The notes under the pieces were generated by a model. The model made no database searches and was not told where the DNA came from. It saw only the letters and a list, made by a program, of their open reading frames with translations. Positions 1 to 5,178 of a stretch of DNA of 10,018 bases are shown here, piece by piece. Position 1 is the stretch's first letter, and each line of letters opens with the position of its first letter. Source of the stretch: JACDAN01 sp046714355 (lineage in GTDB: Bacteria > Actinomycetota > Thermoleophilia > Gaiellales > Gaiellaceae); the NCBI GenBank assembly GCA_046714355.1, contig JBKKAR010000166.1, positions 1 to 10,018 on the forward strand, read 5' to 3'. The position numbers and the translations under genes were made by a program.

Positions 1-460
1 GGACGTCCCGCCCGCGCGCGACGAACGTCCGCGCCGTCGCCCGGCCGTTGACGCCCGCTCCGATCACCGCGGCCGCCCCCGCATCCTCTCGTCCCAAGGT
101 CTCCGCGGCGAGCACGGCAGCCGCACCGGTCCGGAGCGCCGTCACCGCGCCGGCGTCGAGCACGGCCCGCGGCATGCCGTTCGAGGCATCGGACAGGAGC
201 ACGAGCCCGGTGACGGTCGGCAGCCCAACCGCCGGATTCCCGGGAAACGACGTGACCCACTTCAGCAGCGCATGTCCGTCGCCCAGCGCCGGCATGGCGC
301 GGAAGTCTCCTGCGGGATACGCCGGTACGTACACCTTGGGCGGCATCGACCACTCGCCCCGCGCATACGCCACAAACGCGTTGCGTACCACCTCGACGGC
401 TCGCTCGGGCGGAACGGCGGCCTCCACCGCAGCCGCCCCGAACACCGGGATCGGCGTCAA
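1..460 (-). CDS. Ornithine cyclodeaminase / mu-crystallin family protein (partial, 3' end outside window)
   Basis: About 153 N-terminal residues are present; the rest lies beyond the left edge. The family comprises NAD(P)-dependent enzymes and ketimine reductases (ornithine cyclodeaminase, alanine dehydrogenase of the archaeal type, mu-crystallin). Seen here: an FRAMPA segment (54-59), KWVTSFPGNP (67-76), GLPTVTGLVLLSD (79-91), RTGAAA (110-115) and the start of a Rossmann fold, AVIGAGVNGR (131-140, GxGxxG). K67 and R110 match the substrate-binding Lys and Arg of the family; the catalytic Asp would be off the edge. The proposed TTG start overlaps the pntB stop as TTGA, which implies translational coupling. 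No clear ribosome binding site supports it, and a GTG at 445 is an alternative start. Family assignment is firm; which reaction it catalyses cannot be told. Confidence 0.88.
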   Translation of the reverse strand, partial: MTPIPVFGAAAVEAAVPPERAVEVVRNAFVAYARGEWSMPPKVYVPAYPAGDFRAMPALGDGHALLKWVTSFPGNPAVGLPTVTGLVLLSDASNGMPRAVLDAGAVTALRTGAAAVLAAETLGREDAGAAAVIGAGVNGRATARTFVARGRDV

Positions 461-1848
461 ACGGCTTTCAGCGAGGTGGCGAGCTTCTCCAGCGCGGCCT
501 TGGCGTCGTCGAAGAGCATCACGGTCTTCGGGTCGTAGAAGAGCGGATTGTCGACACCGGCGAATCCGGGGGAGAGGCTGCGCTTGATGACGACGACGTT
601 CTGCGCGCGGTCGACGTCGAGGATCGGCATCCCGTAGATCGGATTCCCAGGCTGGCTGCGTGCCGCCGGATTGACGACGTCGTTGGCGCCGACGACGACG
701 ACGACGTCCGTCTGCGGAAACTCGGGGTTGATCTCGTCCATCTCGAAGAGCTCGTCGTACGGCACGTTTGCCTCGGCCAGCAGCACGTTCATGTGCCCGG
801 GCATCCGGCCCGCGACCGGGTGGATCGCATAGCGGACGTCCACGCCCTTGGCCTCGAGCAGGTCGCCGAGGTTGCGGACGTCGTGCTGCGCCTGGGCGAC
901 GGCGAGCCCGTACCCCGGCACGAAAACGACCCGCCGGGCGTAGGCGAGCATGTAGGCGATGTCGTCGGCCGTCGCGGTTCGAACGGTTCTGTCGCCGTCG
1001 ACGGCCGCGGACACGGCACCACCCTCGGGGGCCGCGCCGAACGCCCCGAAAAGCGTCTGCCGCAGAGGCCGTCCCATCGCCTTGCCCATCAGGAGCGTCA
1101 ACAGGGTCCCGGAGGCGCCGACGAGCGTCCCACCGATGATCAGCGCCGTGTTGTCGAGCACGAAGCCCGTGGACGCCGCAGCCAGGCCGGTGAAGGCGTT
1201 CAGCAGCGAGATCACGACCGGCATGTCCGCCCCCCCGATCGGGAGCACGAACAGGAACCCGAGGACGAGCGCTCCGACCATCAGCACGGCGAGCCAGAGC
1301 CCCTGCTCCGTCACCGCCGCCAGCGCGATCGCGCCGAGCAGGCTCACTCCGAGCAAGGCGTTCGTAACGTTGTGCGCAGGGAAGAGGATCGGCCGGCCGG
1401 GAACGAGCTCCTGCAGCTTCCCGAACGCGACGAGGCTGCCCCAGAAGCTCACCGATCCGACGACCGCCGAGAAGAGGATCCCGACGAGCTCCTCGCCGGG
1501 AAGGTGTCCGGGCGCCGGCGCCAGCCGGTGGAACTCCGCTGCCGCGATCAGCGCCGCGGCCCCGCCCCCGACGCCGTTGAAGAGAGCGACCATCTGCGGG
1601 ATCGCAGTCATGCGCACCATCCGGGCCGCGGCCACGCCGATCACCGACCCCACGGCGATGCCGAGCAGCATCAGCCAGTAGGTGTCGATCTCCTCGATCG
1701 CGAAGGTGAACCCGACGGCGATCGTCATGCCGACGGCGGCGATCCAGTTGCCGGAGCGCGCCGTTCTCGGATGCGACAGCCGCTTGATCCCGATCACCAG
1801 GCAGATCGCCGCGACGAGGTAGGCGAGCTCGATCCAGGTTCTACTCAC
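457..1848 (-). CDS. pntB: NAD(P) transhydrogenase subunit beta (domain II membrane part plus NADP(H)-binding domain III)
   Basis: 463 residues, the usual length for PntB. With PntAa and PntAb it forms the proton-translocating transhydrogenase, which uses the proton gradient to reduce NADP+ with NADH in the cytoplasmic membrane. Residues 5-260 are a string of hydrophobic helices. They contain NGVGGGAAAL (91-100) and GADMPVVISLLN (206-217, the conserved Asp at 208). Residues 308-463 are domain III: VPGYGLAVAQAQ (310-321), HPVAGRMPGHMNVLL (343-357), GANDVVNPAA (387-396) and KRSLSPGFAGVDNPLF (422-437), all NADP-binding signatures. Position 91 is Asn where the E. coli enzyme has His91. The GTG start overlaps the end of pntAb by 8 bases (GTGAGTAG), so the two are probably coupled. 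Third gene of the minus-strand operon. Confidence 0.97.
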   Translation of the reverse strand: MSRTWIELAYLVAAICLVIGIKRLSHPRTARSGNWIAAVGMTIAVGFTFAIEEIDTYWLMLLGIAVGSVIGVAAARMVRMTAIPQMVALFNGVGGGAAALIAAAEFHRLAPAPGHLPGEELVGILFSAVVGSVSFWGSLVAFGKLQELVPGRPILFPAHNVTNALLGVSLLGAIALAAVTEQGLWLAVLMVGALVLGFLFVLPIGGADMPVVISLLNAFTGLAAASTGFVLDNTALIIGGTLVGASGTLLTLLMGKAMGRPLRQTLFGAFGAAPEGGAVSAAVDGDRTVRTATADDIAYMLAYARRVVFVPGYGLAVAQAQHDVRNLGDLLEAKGVDVRYAIHPVAGRMPGHMNVLLAEANVPYDELFEMDEINPEFPQTDVVVVVGANDVVNPAARSQPGNPIYGMPILDVDRAQNVVVIKRSLSPGFAGVDNPLFYDPKTVMLFDDAKAALEKLATSLKAV

Positions 1849-2161
1849 GCGGCTCCGGGTCCTCGGGCCGGCGCTGCTTGAACATCTCGAGCATCCGGTC
1901 GGTGACGAGGAAGCCGCCGACGATGTTGATCGTCCCGAAGACGACCGCCACGAAGGCGAATGCCTTCTCCAGCGTCGAGTCCGCGGTGCCGGCCAGCAGC
2001 ATCGCCCCGATGAGGACGATCCCGTGGATCGCGTTCGTCCCCGACATCAGCGGCGTGTGCAGCATCGTCGGAACCTTCGAGATCAGCTCGATTCCCAGGA
2101 ACACGGCGAGCGCAAAGATCGTCAGCTCGATCACCAACTGGGCGTTCACGCCGCTGGCCAC
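1841..2161 (-). CDS. pntAb: NAD(P) transhydrogenase subunit alpha part 2 (membrane domain)
   Basis: About 106 residues, the normal size of a split PntA membrane subunit. Three hydrophobic helices are visible (about 8-29, 43-58 and 66-88), with the conserved stretch ISKVPTMLHTPLMSGTNAIHG at 27-47 and a short charged tail rich in Pro and Glu. It contributes helices to the proton channel together with PntB; H46 may be the channel histidine that makes up for Asn91 in PntB (inference). Two GTG starts compete. The one at 2161 has a GGGAG ribosome binding site six bases upstream. The one at 2149 gives MNAQLVIEL and has GGTGG eight bases upstream; it would be the older start if the spacer upstream is an insertion. 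The product differs by only four residues. Confidence 0.95.
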   Translation of the reverse strand: MASGVNAQLVIELTIFALAVFLGIELISKVPTMLHTPLMSGTNAIHGIVLIGAMLLAGTADSTLEKAFAFVAVVFGTINIVGGFLVTDRMLEMFKQRRPEDPEPRE

Positions 2162-2200
2162 CTTCGGCTCCCGCCCAGCGGAGCTGGGCTCCGCCGAAGG
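2161..2200 (-). other. Long hairpin over the pntAb translation start
   Basis: Arms CCTTCGGC (2161-2168) and GCCGAAGG (2193-2200) pair perfectly. After a small internal loop, GCCCAGC (2173-2179) pairs with GCTGGGC (2183-2189) around a three-base loop. In the minus-strand transcript the structure reaches the GTG at 2161, and the GGGAG ribosome binding site falls in the internal loop. It could therefore damp initiation at that start or protect an mRNA end. There is no T-run, so it is not a classical terminator. Confidence 0.65.
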
Positions 2201-2228
2201 TTGCCGCCGCTGGCCGCGGGATACTGCA

Positions 2229-2276
2229 CCCGAGCCGCCTGTCCGTGCGTCCTTGCACTGTCCTGCGCGGCTCGGG
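2229..2276 (-). other. Hairpin with 10-bp perfect stem in the pntAa-pntAb spacer
   Basis: CCCGAGCCGC (2229-2238) pairs perfectly with GCGGCTCGGG (2267-2276). The enclosed bases can form a second short stem, GTGC (2245-2248) with GCAC (2255-2258). In the minus-strand transcript the apical part carries repeated GGAC motifs. The role is unknown; processing, stabilisation or attenuation inside the pnt message are possible. It is not followed by a T-run on either strand. Confidence 0.6.
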
Positions 2277-2304
2277 CTTGCCTCCCTTCCCAGCGACGAC
2301 CCAG

Positions 2305-2326
2305 CGGCGTGAACAAGTTCACGCCG
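2305..2326. other. Near-perfect palindrome overlapping the pntAa stop codon
   Basis: Arms of ten bases, CGGCGTGAAC (2305-2314) and GTTCACGCCG (2317-2326), are separated by only AA. The pntAa stop (2319-2321) lies inside the right arm. With a two-base centre it is more likely to act as a DNA dyad or cruciform, or to be the scar of an inverted duplication, than as an RNA hairpin. No T-run follows. Confidence 0.7.
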
Positions 2327-3416
2327 GAACCTCCTCGCGGCGCGTCACACACGACCCGGCCGTGATCTCGTCGTCCCAGTCGAGCTGGAGCTCGCCGTCC
2401 GGGGCGAGGTGCATCAGGAGCGCCTGGACGTTGCGCGCGTAGAGCTGGCTCGCGTGCACCGGCACTGTGCTCGGCAGGTTGGTGTAGCCGACGAGGGTCA
2501 CACCCTCGCGCACCGCCTCCTCGCCCGGGACGGTCAACTCGCAGTTCCCGCCGGCCTCGGCGGCGAGGTCAACGATCACGGAGCCCGTGCGCATCGACCG
2601 CACCGCCGATGCAGGAATCAACTTGGGCGCCGGGCGTCCGGGAATCAGCGCGGTCGTGACGACGACGTCGAACTCCGGAATCCGCCGCTCGAGCTCCTCC
2701 TGCTGGCGGCGCTGATCTTCTTCGGTCAGCTCCCGCGCGTACCCTCCGGCGGTCTCCTCGCCGACGATGTCGAGCTCGAGGAACTTCGCGCCGAGGCTCT
2801 CGACCTGCTCGCGGACGACGGGACGCACGTCGAAGCCGGACACGACGGCGCCGAGCCTCCGAGCCGTCGCGATCGCCTGTAGGCCGGCAACCCCCGCGCC
2901 GAGCACGAGCACCTTCGCCGGCGCGACGGTGCCCGCGGCGGTCATCAGCATCGGGAAGAACCTCGGCAAGCGGTCGGCGGCGAGGAGCACGGCCTTGTAG
3001 CCGGAGACGGTCGCCTGGGACGAGAGGGCGTCCATCGGCTGTGCGCGTGTGATCCGCGGGATCGACTCGAGAGCGAAGCCCGTCACTCCCCGGCGGGCAA
3101 GTCGCTCGACGCCCTCCGGGTCGGTGAGGGGCTGGAGGAAGGCGATCAGGATCGAGCTCTGCGGGAGGAGCTCGACCTCCTCCACCGACGGCTTCTGAAC
3201 CTTCACCACGCCCTCGGCGTCGCGGAAGAGCTCGTCCCGGCCGAGGATCCTCGCGCCGGCCTCCACGAACTCCGCATCCGCGAAACCGGCGGCCTCGCCG
3301 GCGCCGCGCTCGACGGCGAGCTCGAATCCACCGCCCGCGAGGCGCTTGACGATCTCGGGGACGAGCGCCACCCGGCGTTCGCCCGGGGCTGTCTCTTTCG
3401 GAACGGCGACCCTCAC
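2319..3416 (-). CDS. pntAa: NAD(P) transhydrogenase subunit alpha part 1 (NAD(H)-binding domain I)
   Basis: 365 residues, close to the usual length for a split PntA domain I, which binds NAD(H) and passes hydride to NADP+ on PntB. It opens with MRVAVPKETAPGERRVAL, typical of the alanine dehydrogenase/PNT N-terminal domain. R121, Q126, D129 and S132 have the spacing of the catalytic RQDS loop known from Rhodospirillum rubrum (127/132/135/138). A Rossmann motif, GAGVAG, follows at 173-178, with FDVRP at 195-199. The GTG start is fixed by the conserved N-terminus. There is no ribosome binding site; a TAGGAT hexamer nine bases upstream suggests a near-leaderless transcript. First gene of the minus-strand operon, diverging from the HD-GYP gene. 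The stop lies in a palindrome that begins the unusual spacer. Confidence 0.97.
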   Translation of the reverse strand: MRVAVPKETAPGERRVALVPEIVKRLAGGGFELAVERGAGEAAGFADAEFVEAGARILGRDELFRDAEGVVKVQKPSVEEVELLPQSSILIAFLQPLTDPEGVERLARRGVTGFALESIPRITRAQPMDALSSQATVSGYKAVLLAADRLPRFFPMLMTAAGTVAPAKVLVLGAGVAGLQAIATARRLGAVVSGFDVRPVVREQVESLGAKFLELDIVGEETAGGYARELTEEDQRRQQEELERRIPEFDVVVTTALIPGRPAPKLIPASAVRSMRTGSVIVDLAAEAGGNCELTVPGEEAVREGVTLVGYTNLPSTVPVHASQLYARNVQALLMHLAPDGELQLDWDDEITAGSCVTRREEVPA

Positions 3417-3419
3417 GGC

Positions 3420-3425
3420 GGAGGA
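3420..3425 (+). promoter_or_regulatory. Ribosome binding site deciding the HD-GYP start
   Basis: GGAGGA lies nine bases upstream of the GTG at 3435. It supports that start over later GTG codons at 3456 and 3459 in the same frame. Confidence 0.65.
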
Positions 3426-3431
3426 ATCCTA
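3426..3431 (-). promoter_or_regulatory. Candidate -10 element for the pnt operon (near-leaderless)
   Basis: On the minus strand TAGGAT fits TANNNT and ends nine bases before the pntAa GTG. Any -35 box would lie inside the HD-GYP coding sequence; none is convincing. The same 18-base gap holds the ribosome binding site of the divergent gene. Confidence 0.4.
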
Positions 3432-3434
3432 AGC

Positions 3435-4025
3435 GTGCTCTTGAAGTGGCCTCGCGTGGTGCTGACCGCGCTGTCGCATGCGATCGAGGCGAGAGACCCC
3501 TACACGCGGGGTCACTCCGCTCGTGTGAGCGTGATCGCGGAGGTGATCGCGCGCAGGCTCGGCTGGCGCAGCTCGCGCCTCGGGGCGCTTCGTCTCGGCG
3601 GCCAGCTGCACGATGTCGGCAAGCTCAATCTCGACAGCGCCGTCTTGCACAAGCCCGGCCCGCTCGACGATCGGGAGCGGATCGAGATCCGCCGCCACCC
3701 TCTCGCGGGAGCCCGTCTGATCCGTCCGTTCGCCTCCCTCCGGCCGGCATTGCCGTACGTCCTCTTCCATCACGAGCACTGGGACGGGGCCGGCTACCCG
3801 AGCGGCCGGTCGCGCGAGCAGATTCCGCCTGGCGCCAGGATCCTCTCCGTCGCCGATGCCTTCGACGCTATGACCTCCACGCGCCCGTATCGCGCGGCCC
3901 TGCCGCACGACCGCGCACTCGCCGAGGTGCGCGAATGCGCTGGCTCGCAATTCGACCCGGCCGTGGTTCGGGCGTTCCTCGCCGCCTGGGCCGAGGGCGA
4001 TTTCGCCCAGATGCGCGCCGCCTAG
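3435..4025 (+). CDS. Stand-alone HD-GYP domain protein, probable cyclic-di-GMP phosphodiesterase
   Basis: 196 residues, nearly all HD-GYP domain. HD-GYP proteins are metal-dependent hydrolases that break down cyclic di-GMP or related dinucleotides. Metal and catalytic landmarks are present: RGHSARV (25-31, H27), HD-VGK (H59, D60, K63), H88, the pair H112-H113, and HHEHWDGAGYP (112-122), which is the GYP signature with D117. ILSVADAFDAMTSTRPYR (136-153) and GSQFDPAVV (170-178) complete the domain. No receiver, PAS, GAF or membrane segment precedes it, so regulation must come from elsewhere. It diverges from pntAa with 18 bases between start codons and shares its stop with the convergent isocitrate dehydrogenase gene (CTAG). 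No diguanylate cyclase gene is in view, so the substrate is inferred from the family. Confidence 0.92.
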   Translation: MLLKWPRVVLTALSHAIEARDPYTRGHSARVSVIAEVIARRLGWRSSRLGALRLGGQLHDVGKLNLDSAVLHKPGPLDDRERIEIRRHPLAGARLIRPFASLRPALPYVLFHHEHWDGAGYPSGRSREQIPPGARILSVADAFDAMTSTRPYRAALPHDRALAEVRECAGSQFDPAVVRAFLAAWAEGDFAQMRAA

Positions 4026-5092
4026 AGACTCGACCAGACGTCGAGCTTCTGCTTCGCCCGGCGGATGACCTCGTCCGTGAACTCGCTCGTGCCGGCGTGC
4101 CCGCCCAGATCCGCGGTCCGGATTCCGTCGGCGACAGCTTCGAGGGCGCCCTCACGGATCGCACGCCCAGCCTGCTGCGCCCTCTCCTCGCCATAGCCGA
4201 GGAGGGAGGCGGCGGCGAGGATCATCGCCATCGGGTTCGCGACGTCCTTGCCCTTCAGCGCGGGCGCGGTCCCGTGAGCCGCCTCGGCCATGACCGCGTC
4301 CGGCACGTAGTCGTCGTCGAAGGCGACCAGGAGCGACTCCGCGCCGGCGATCGAGCCGAACAGGGGCAGCACCAGGTCGGAGAGCACGTCGCCGTCCCGG
4401 TTCAGGGTCGGGATCACGAGCGGCGCGCCGCTTGAAGTGACGAGGTACGCGAAGGTCGCGTCGATCAGCTGAGGCTCGTACGGGATCTCGGGATGGCGCT
4501 CGGCGGCGGCGTCCATCTCCTCCTTGAGCATGCCCTCGTAGACGGGGCTCACGGTGTACTTCGGACCGCCGAAGACCTTCGCGCTCGTCTTCTCGGCGAG
4601 GCGGAACGCGAACTCCGCGACCGACCGGCAGATGCGCCGCTCGATCCGCTCGGTGCGGAACGCGACCTCGTCCTCGCCCTTGCCCTCGCGCCACTCCTTC
4701 GCCCCGTAGGCGTCGCCGACCGCCATCCGCACGACAGAGATCGGTGCGTGGACGCCGCCCAGCGGGACGACCCCCGGGATGCGTCGGCCGGTCCGGACGA
4801 TGACGCGGCCTCCAATCTCCTCCCTGAGGATCCGGTTCGGCGAGCCGACGTCATCCTTTCCTTCCGGCGTGACAGTCGCCGCCTTCAGGCCGAGGCCGTG
4901 CTCCTTGACCGCCGCGGCGGCCTCGTAGACGACCTTGTTGTCCGTCTTTCGCCGCGACTCGAGCGAGAGGTCGTACCGGGGCAGCTCGAGCTCGAAGCCG
5001 ACGACGTCCGGGCCGAGGACTCGAAGCGCCTCCTCGAGCAGCTCCTGGCCGGTTTCGTCCCCTTCCAGTACGACGATCGTCTCGGTATCCAT
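4022..5092 (-). CDS. icd: Isocitrate/isopropylmalate dehydrogenase family protein, probable isocitrate dehydrogenase of atypical form
   Basis: 356 residues, shorter than the roughly 400-residue bacterial enzymes. The isocitrate-contact residues of E. coli Icd can be placed with matching spacing: S84, N86, R90, R100, R122, Y129, K178, D211, D235 and D239. Ser at 84 argues against isopropylmalate. The middle (YEPQLIDATFAYL 205-217; NRDGDVLSD 231-239) resembles type II, eukaryote-like NADP enzymes. The cofactor loop EAAHGTAP (270-277) and KDVANP (282-287) resembles type I enzymes, as does DLGGHAGTSEFTD (328-340). The Lys-Tyr pair that gives E. coli NADP preference is A278-L279 here; NAD enzymes usually have Asp-Ile. 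Cofactor use is thus open. Reaction expected: isocitrate to 2-oxoglutarate and CO2. The ATG has no ribosome binding site; TACGAT lies ten bases upstream. Confidence 0.85.
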   Translation of the reverse strand: MDTETIVVLEGDETGQELLEEALRVLGPDVVGFELELPRYDLSLESRRKTDNKVVYEAAAAVKEHGLGLKAATVTPEGKDDVGSPNRILREEIGGRVIVRTGRRIPGVVPLGGVHAPISVVRMAVGDAYGAKEWREGKGEDEVAFRTERIERRICRSVAEFAFRLAEKTSAKVFGGPKYTVSPVYEGMLKEEMDAAAERHPEIPYEPQLIDATFAYLVTSSGAPLVIPTLNRDGDVLSDLVLPLFGSIAGAESLLVAFDDDYVPDAVMAEAAHGTAPALKGKDVANPMAMILAAASLLGYGEERAQQAGRAIREGALEAVADGIRTADLGGHAGTSEFTDEVIRRAKQKLDVWSSL

Positions 5093-5102
5093 GGGCGGCG
5101 GG

Positions 5103-5108
5103 ATCGTA
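5103..5108 (-). promoter_or_regulatory. Candidate -10 element for the isocitrate dehydrogenase gene
   Basis: TACGAT on the minus strand, ten bases before the ATG at 5092, where no ribosome binding site exists. The same hexamer precedes the AddB-like gene by six bases. Consistent with short-leader or leaderless transcription. Confidence 0.4.
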
Positions 5109-5115
5109 CGCGCTA

Positions 5116-5135
5116 AGGCGCCGTTTTCGGCGCCT
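5116..5135. other. Perfect 8-bp hairpin/dyad with TTTT loop between divergent genes
   Basis: AGGCGCCG (5116-5123) and CGGCGCCT (5128-5135) pair around TTTT. It lies between the divergent isocitrate dehydrogenase and topoisomerase genes and between their candidate promoters, so an operator role is plausible. No T-run follows on either strand, so a terminator is unlikely. The arms share AGGCGCC/GGCGCCT with the hairpin at 9948-9971. Confidence 0.6.
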
Positions 5136-5142
5136 CCGTGGA

Positions 5143-5171
5143 TTCAAACGGCGAAGCGTTGGAGACAGAAT
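5143..5171 (+). promoter_or_regulatory. Candidate promoter for the topoisomerase gene
   Basis: TTCAAA (5143-5148) and CAGAAT (5166-5171) are separated by 17 bases; each matches four of six consensus positions. The -10 ends seven bases before the ATG at 5179, which lacks a good ribosome binding site, so the message would be leaderless. Confidence 0.35.
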
Positions 5172-5178
5172 CGAGACA

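Larger units (their letters stand above)
2144..2326. repeat. Structured spacer inside the pnt operon, flanked by 10-bp direct repeats; candidate small inserted element
   Basis: Between the pntAa stop and the pntAb start lie 157 bases, although the other junctions of this operon overlap. The decamer GTTCACGCCG occurs at 2144-2153 and again at 2317-2326. An inverted copy extended to 14 bases (CCAGCGGCGTGAAC) lies at 2301-2314 and matches 2144-2157. Inside are two further hairpins (2161-2200 and 2229-2276) and an 11-base direct repeat, CGCCGCTGGCC, at 2149-2159 and 2205-2215. Read on the minus strand, each copy of the decamer contains GTGA. At the pntAa end this is the stop; at the pntAb end it is the internal GTG start. 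Removing one copy plus the interior would leave a 4-base stop/start overlap. I infer an insertion with junction duplication. No coding potential was recognised inside. Confidence 0.6.

Noticed and set aside
48..587. 179-codon plus-strand open frame at the left edge
   Set aside because: The opposite strand encodes a clear ornithine cyclodeaminase family N-terminus with a nucleotide-binding motif; this frame is only its shadow.
793..1881. 362-codon open frame on the plus strand opposite pntB
   Set aside because: Highly charged low-complexity translation, fully antisense to an unambiguous pntB.
2229..2276. Riboswitch of the guanidine (ykkC) type because of repeated GGAC motifs
   Set aside because: The required ACGR loop arrangement is not present and the position inside a pnt operon does not fit.
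2146..2352. 68-codon minus-strand open frame across the pnt spacer, as a possible extra small gene
   Set aside because: It overlaps the end of pntAa and the start of pntAb, has no recognisable motif, and the spacer is explained better by hairpins and repeats.
3830..3841. 12-base palindrome CCTGGCGCCAGG inside the HD-GYP gene as an operator
   Set aside because: It encodes conserved family residues (PPGARILS) and has no further signal around it; chance in GC-rich DNA is likely.
4493..5116. 207-codon plus-strand open frame opposite the isocitrate dehydrogenase gene
   Set aside because: Low-complexity Asp/Arg/Leu translation, antisense to a gene with complete active-site residues.
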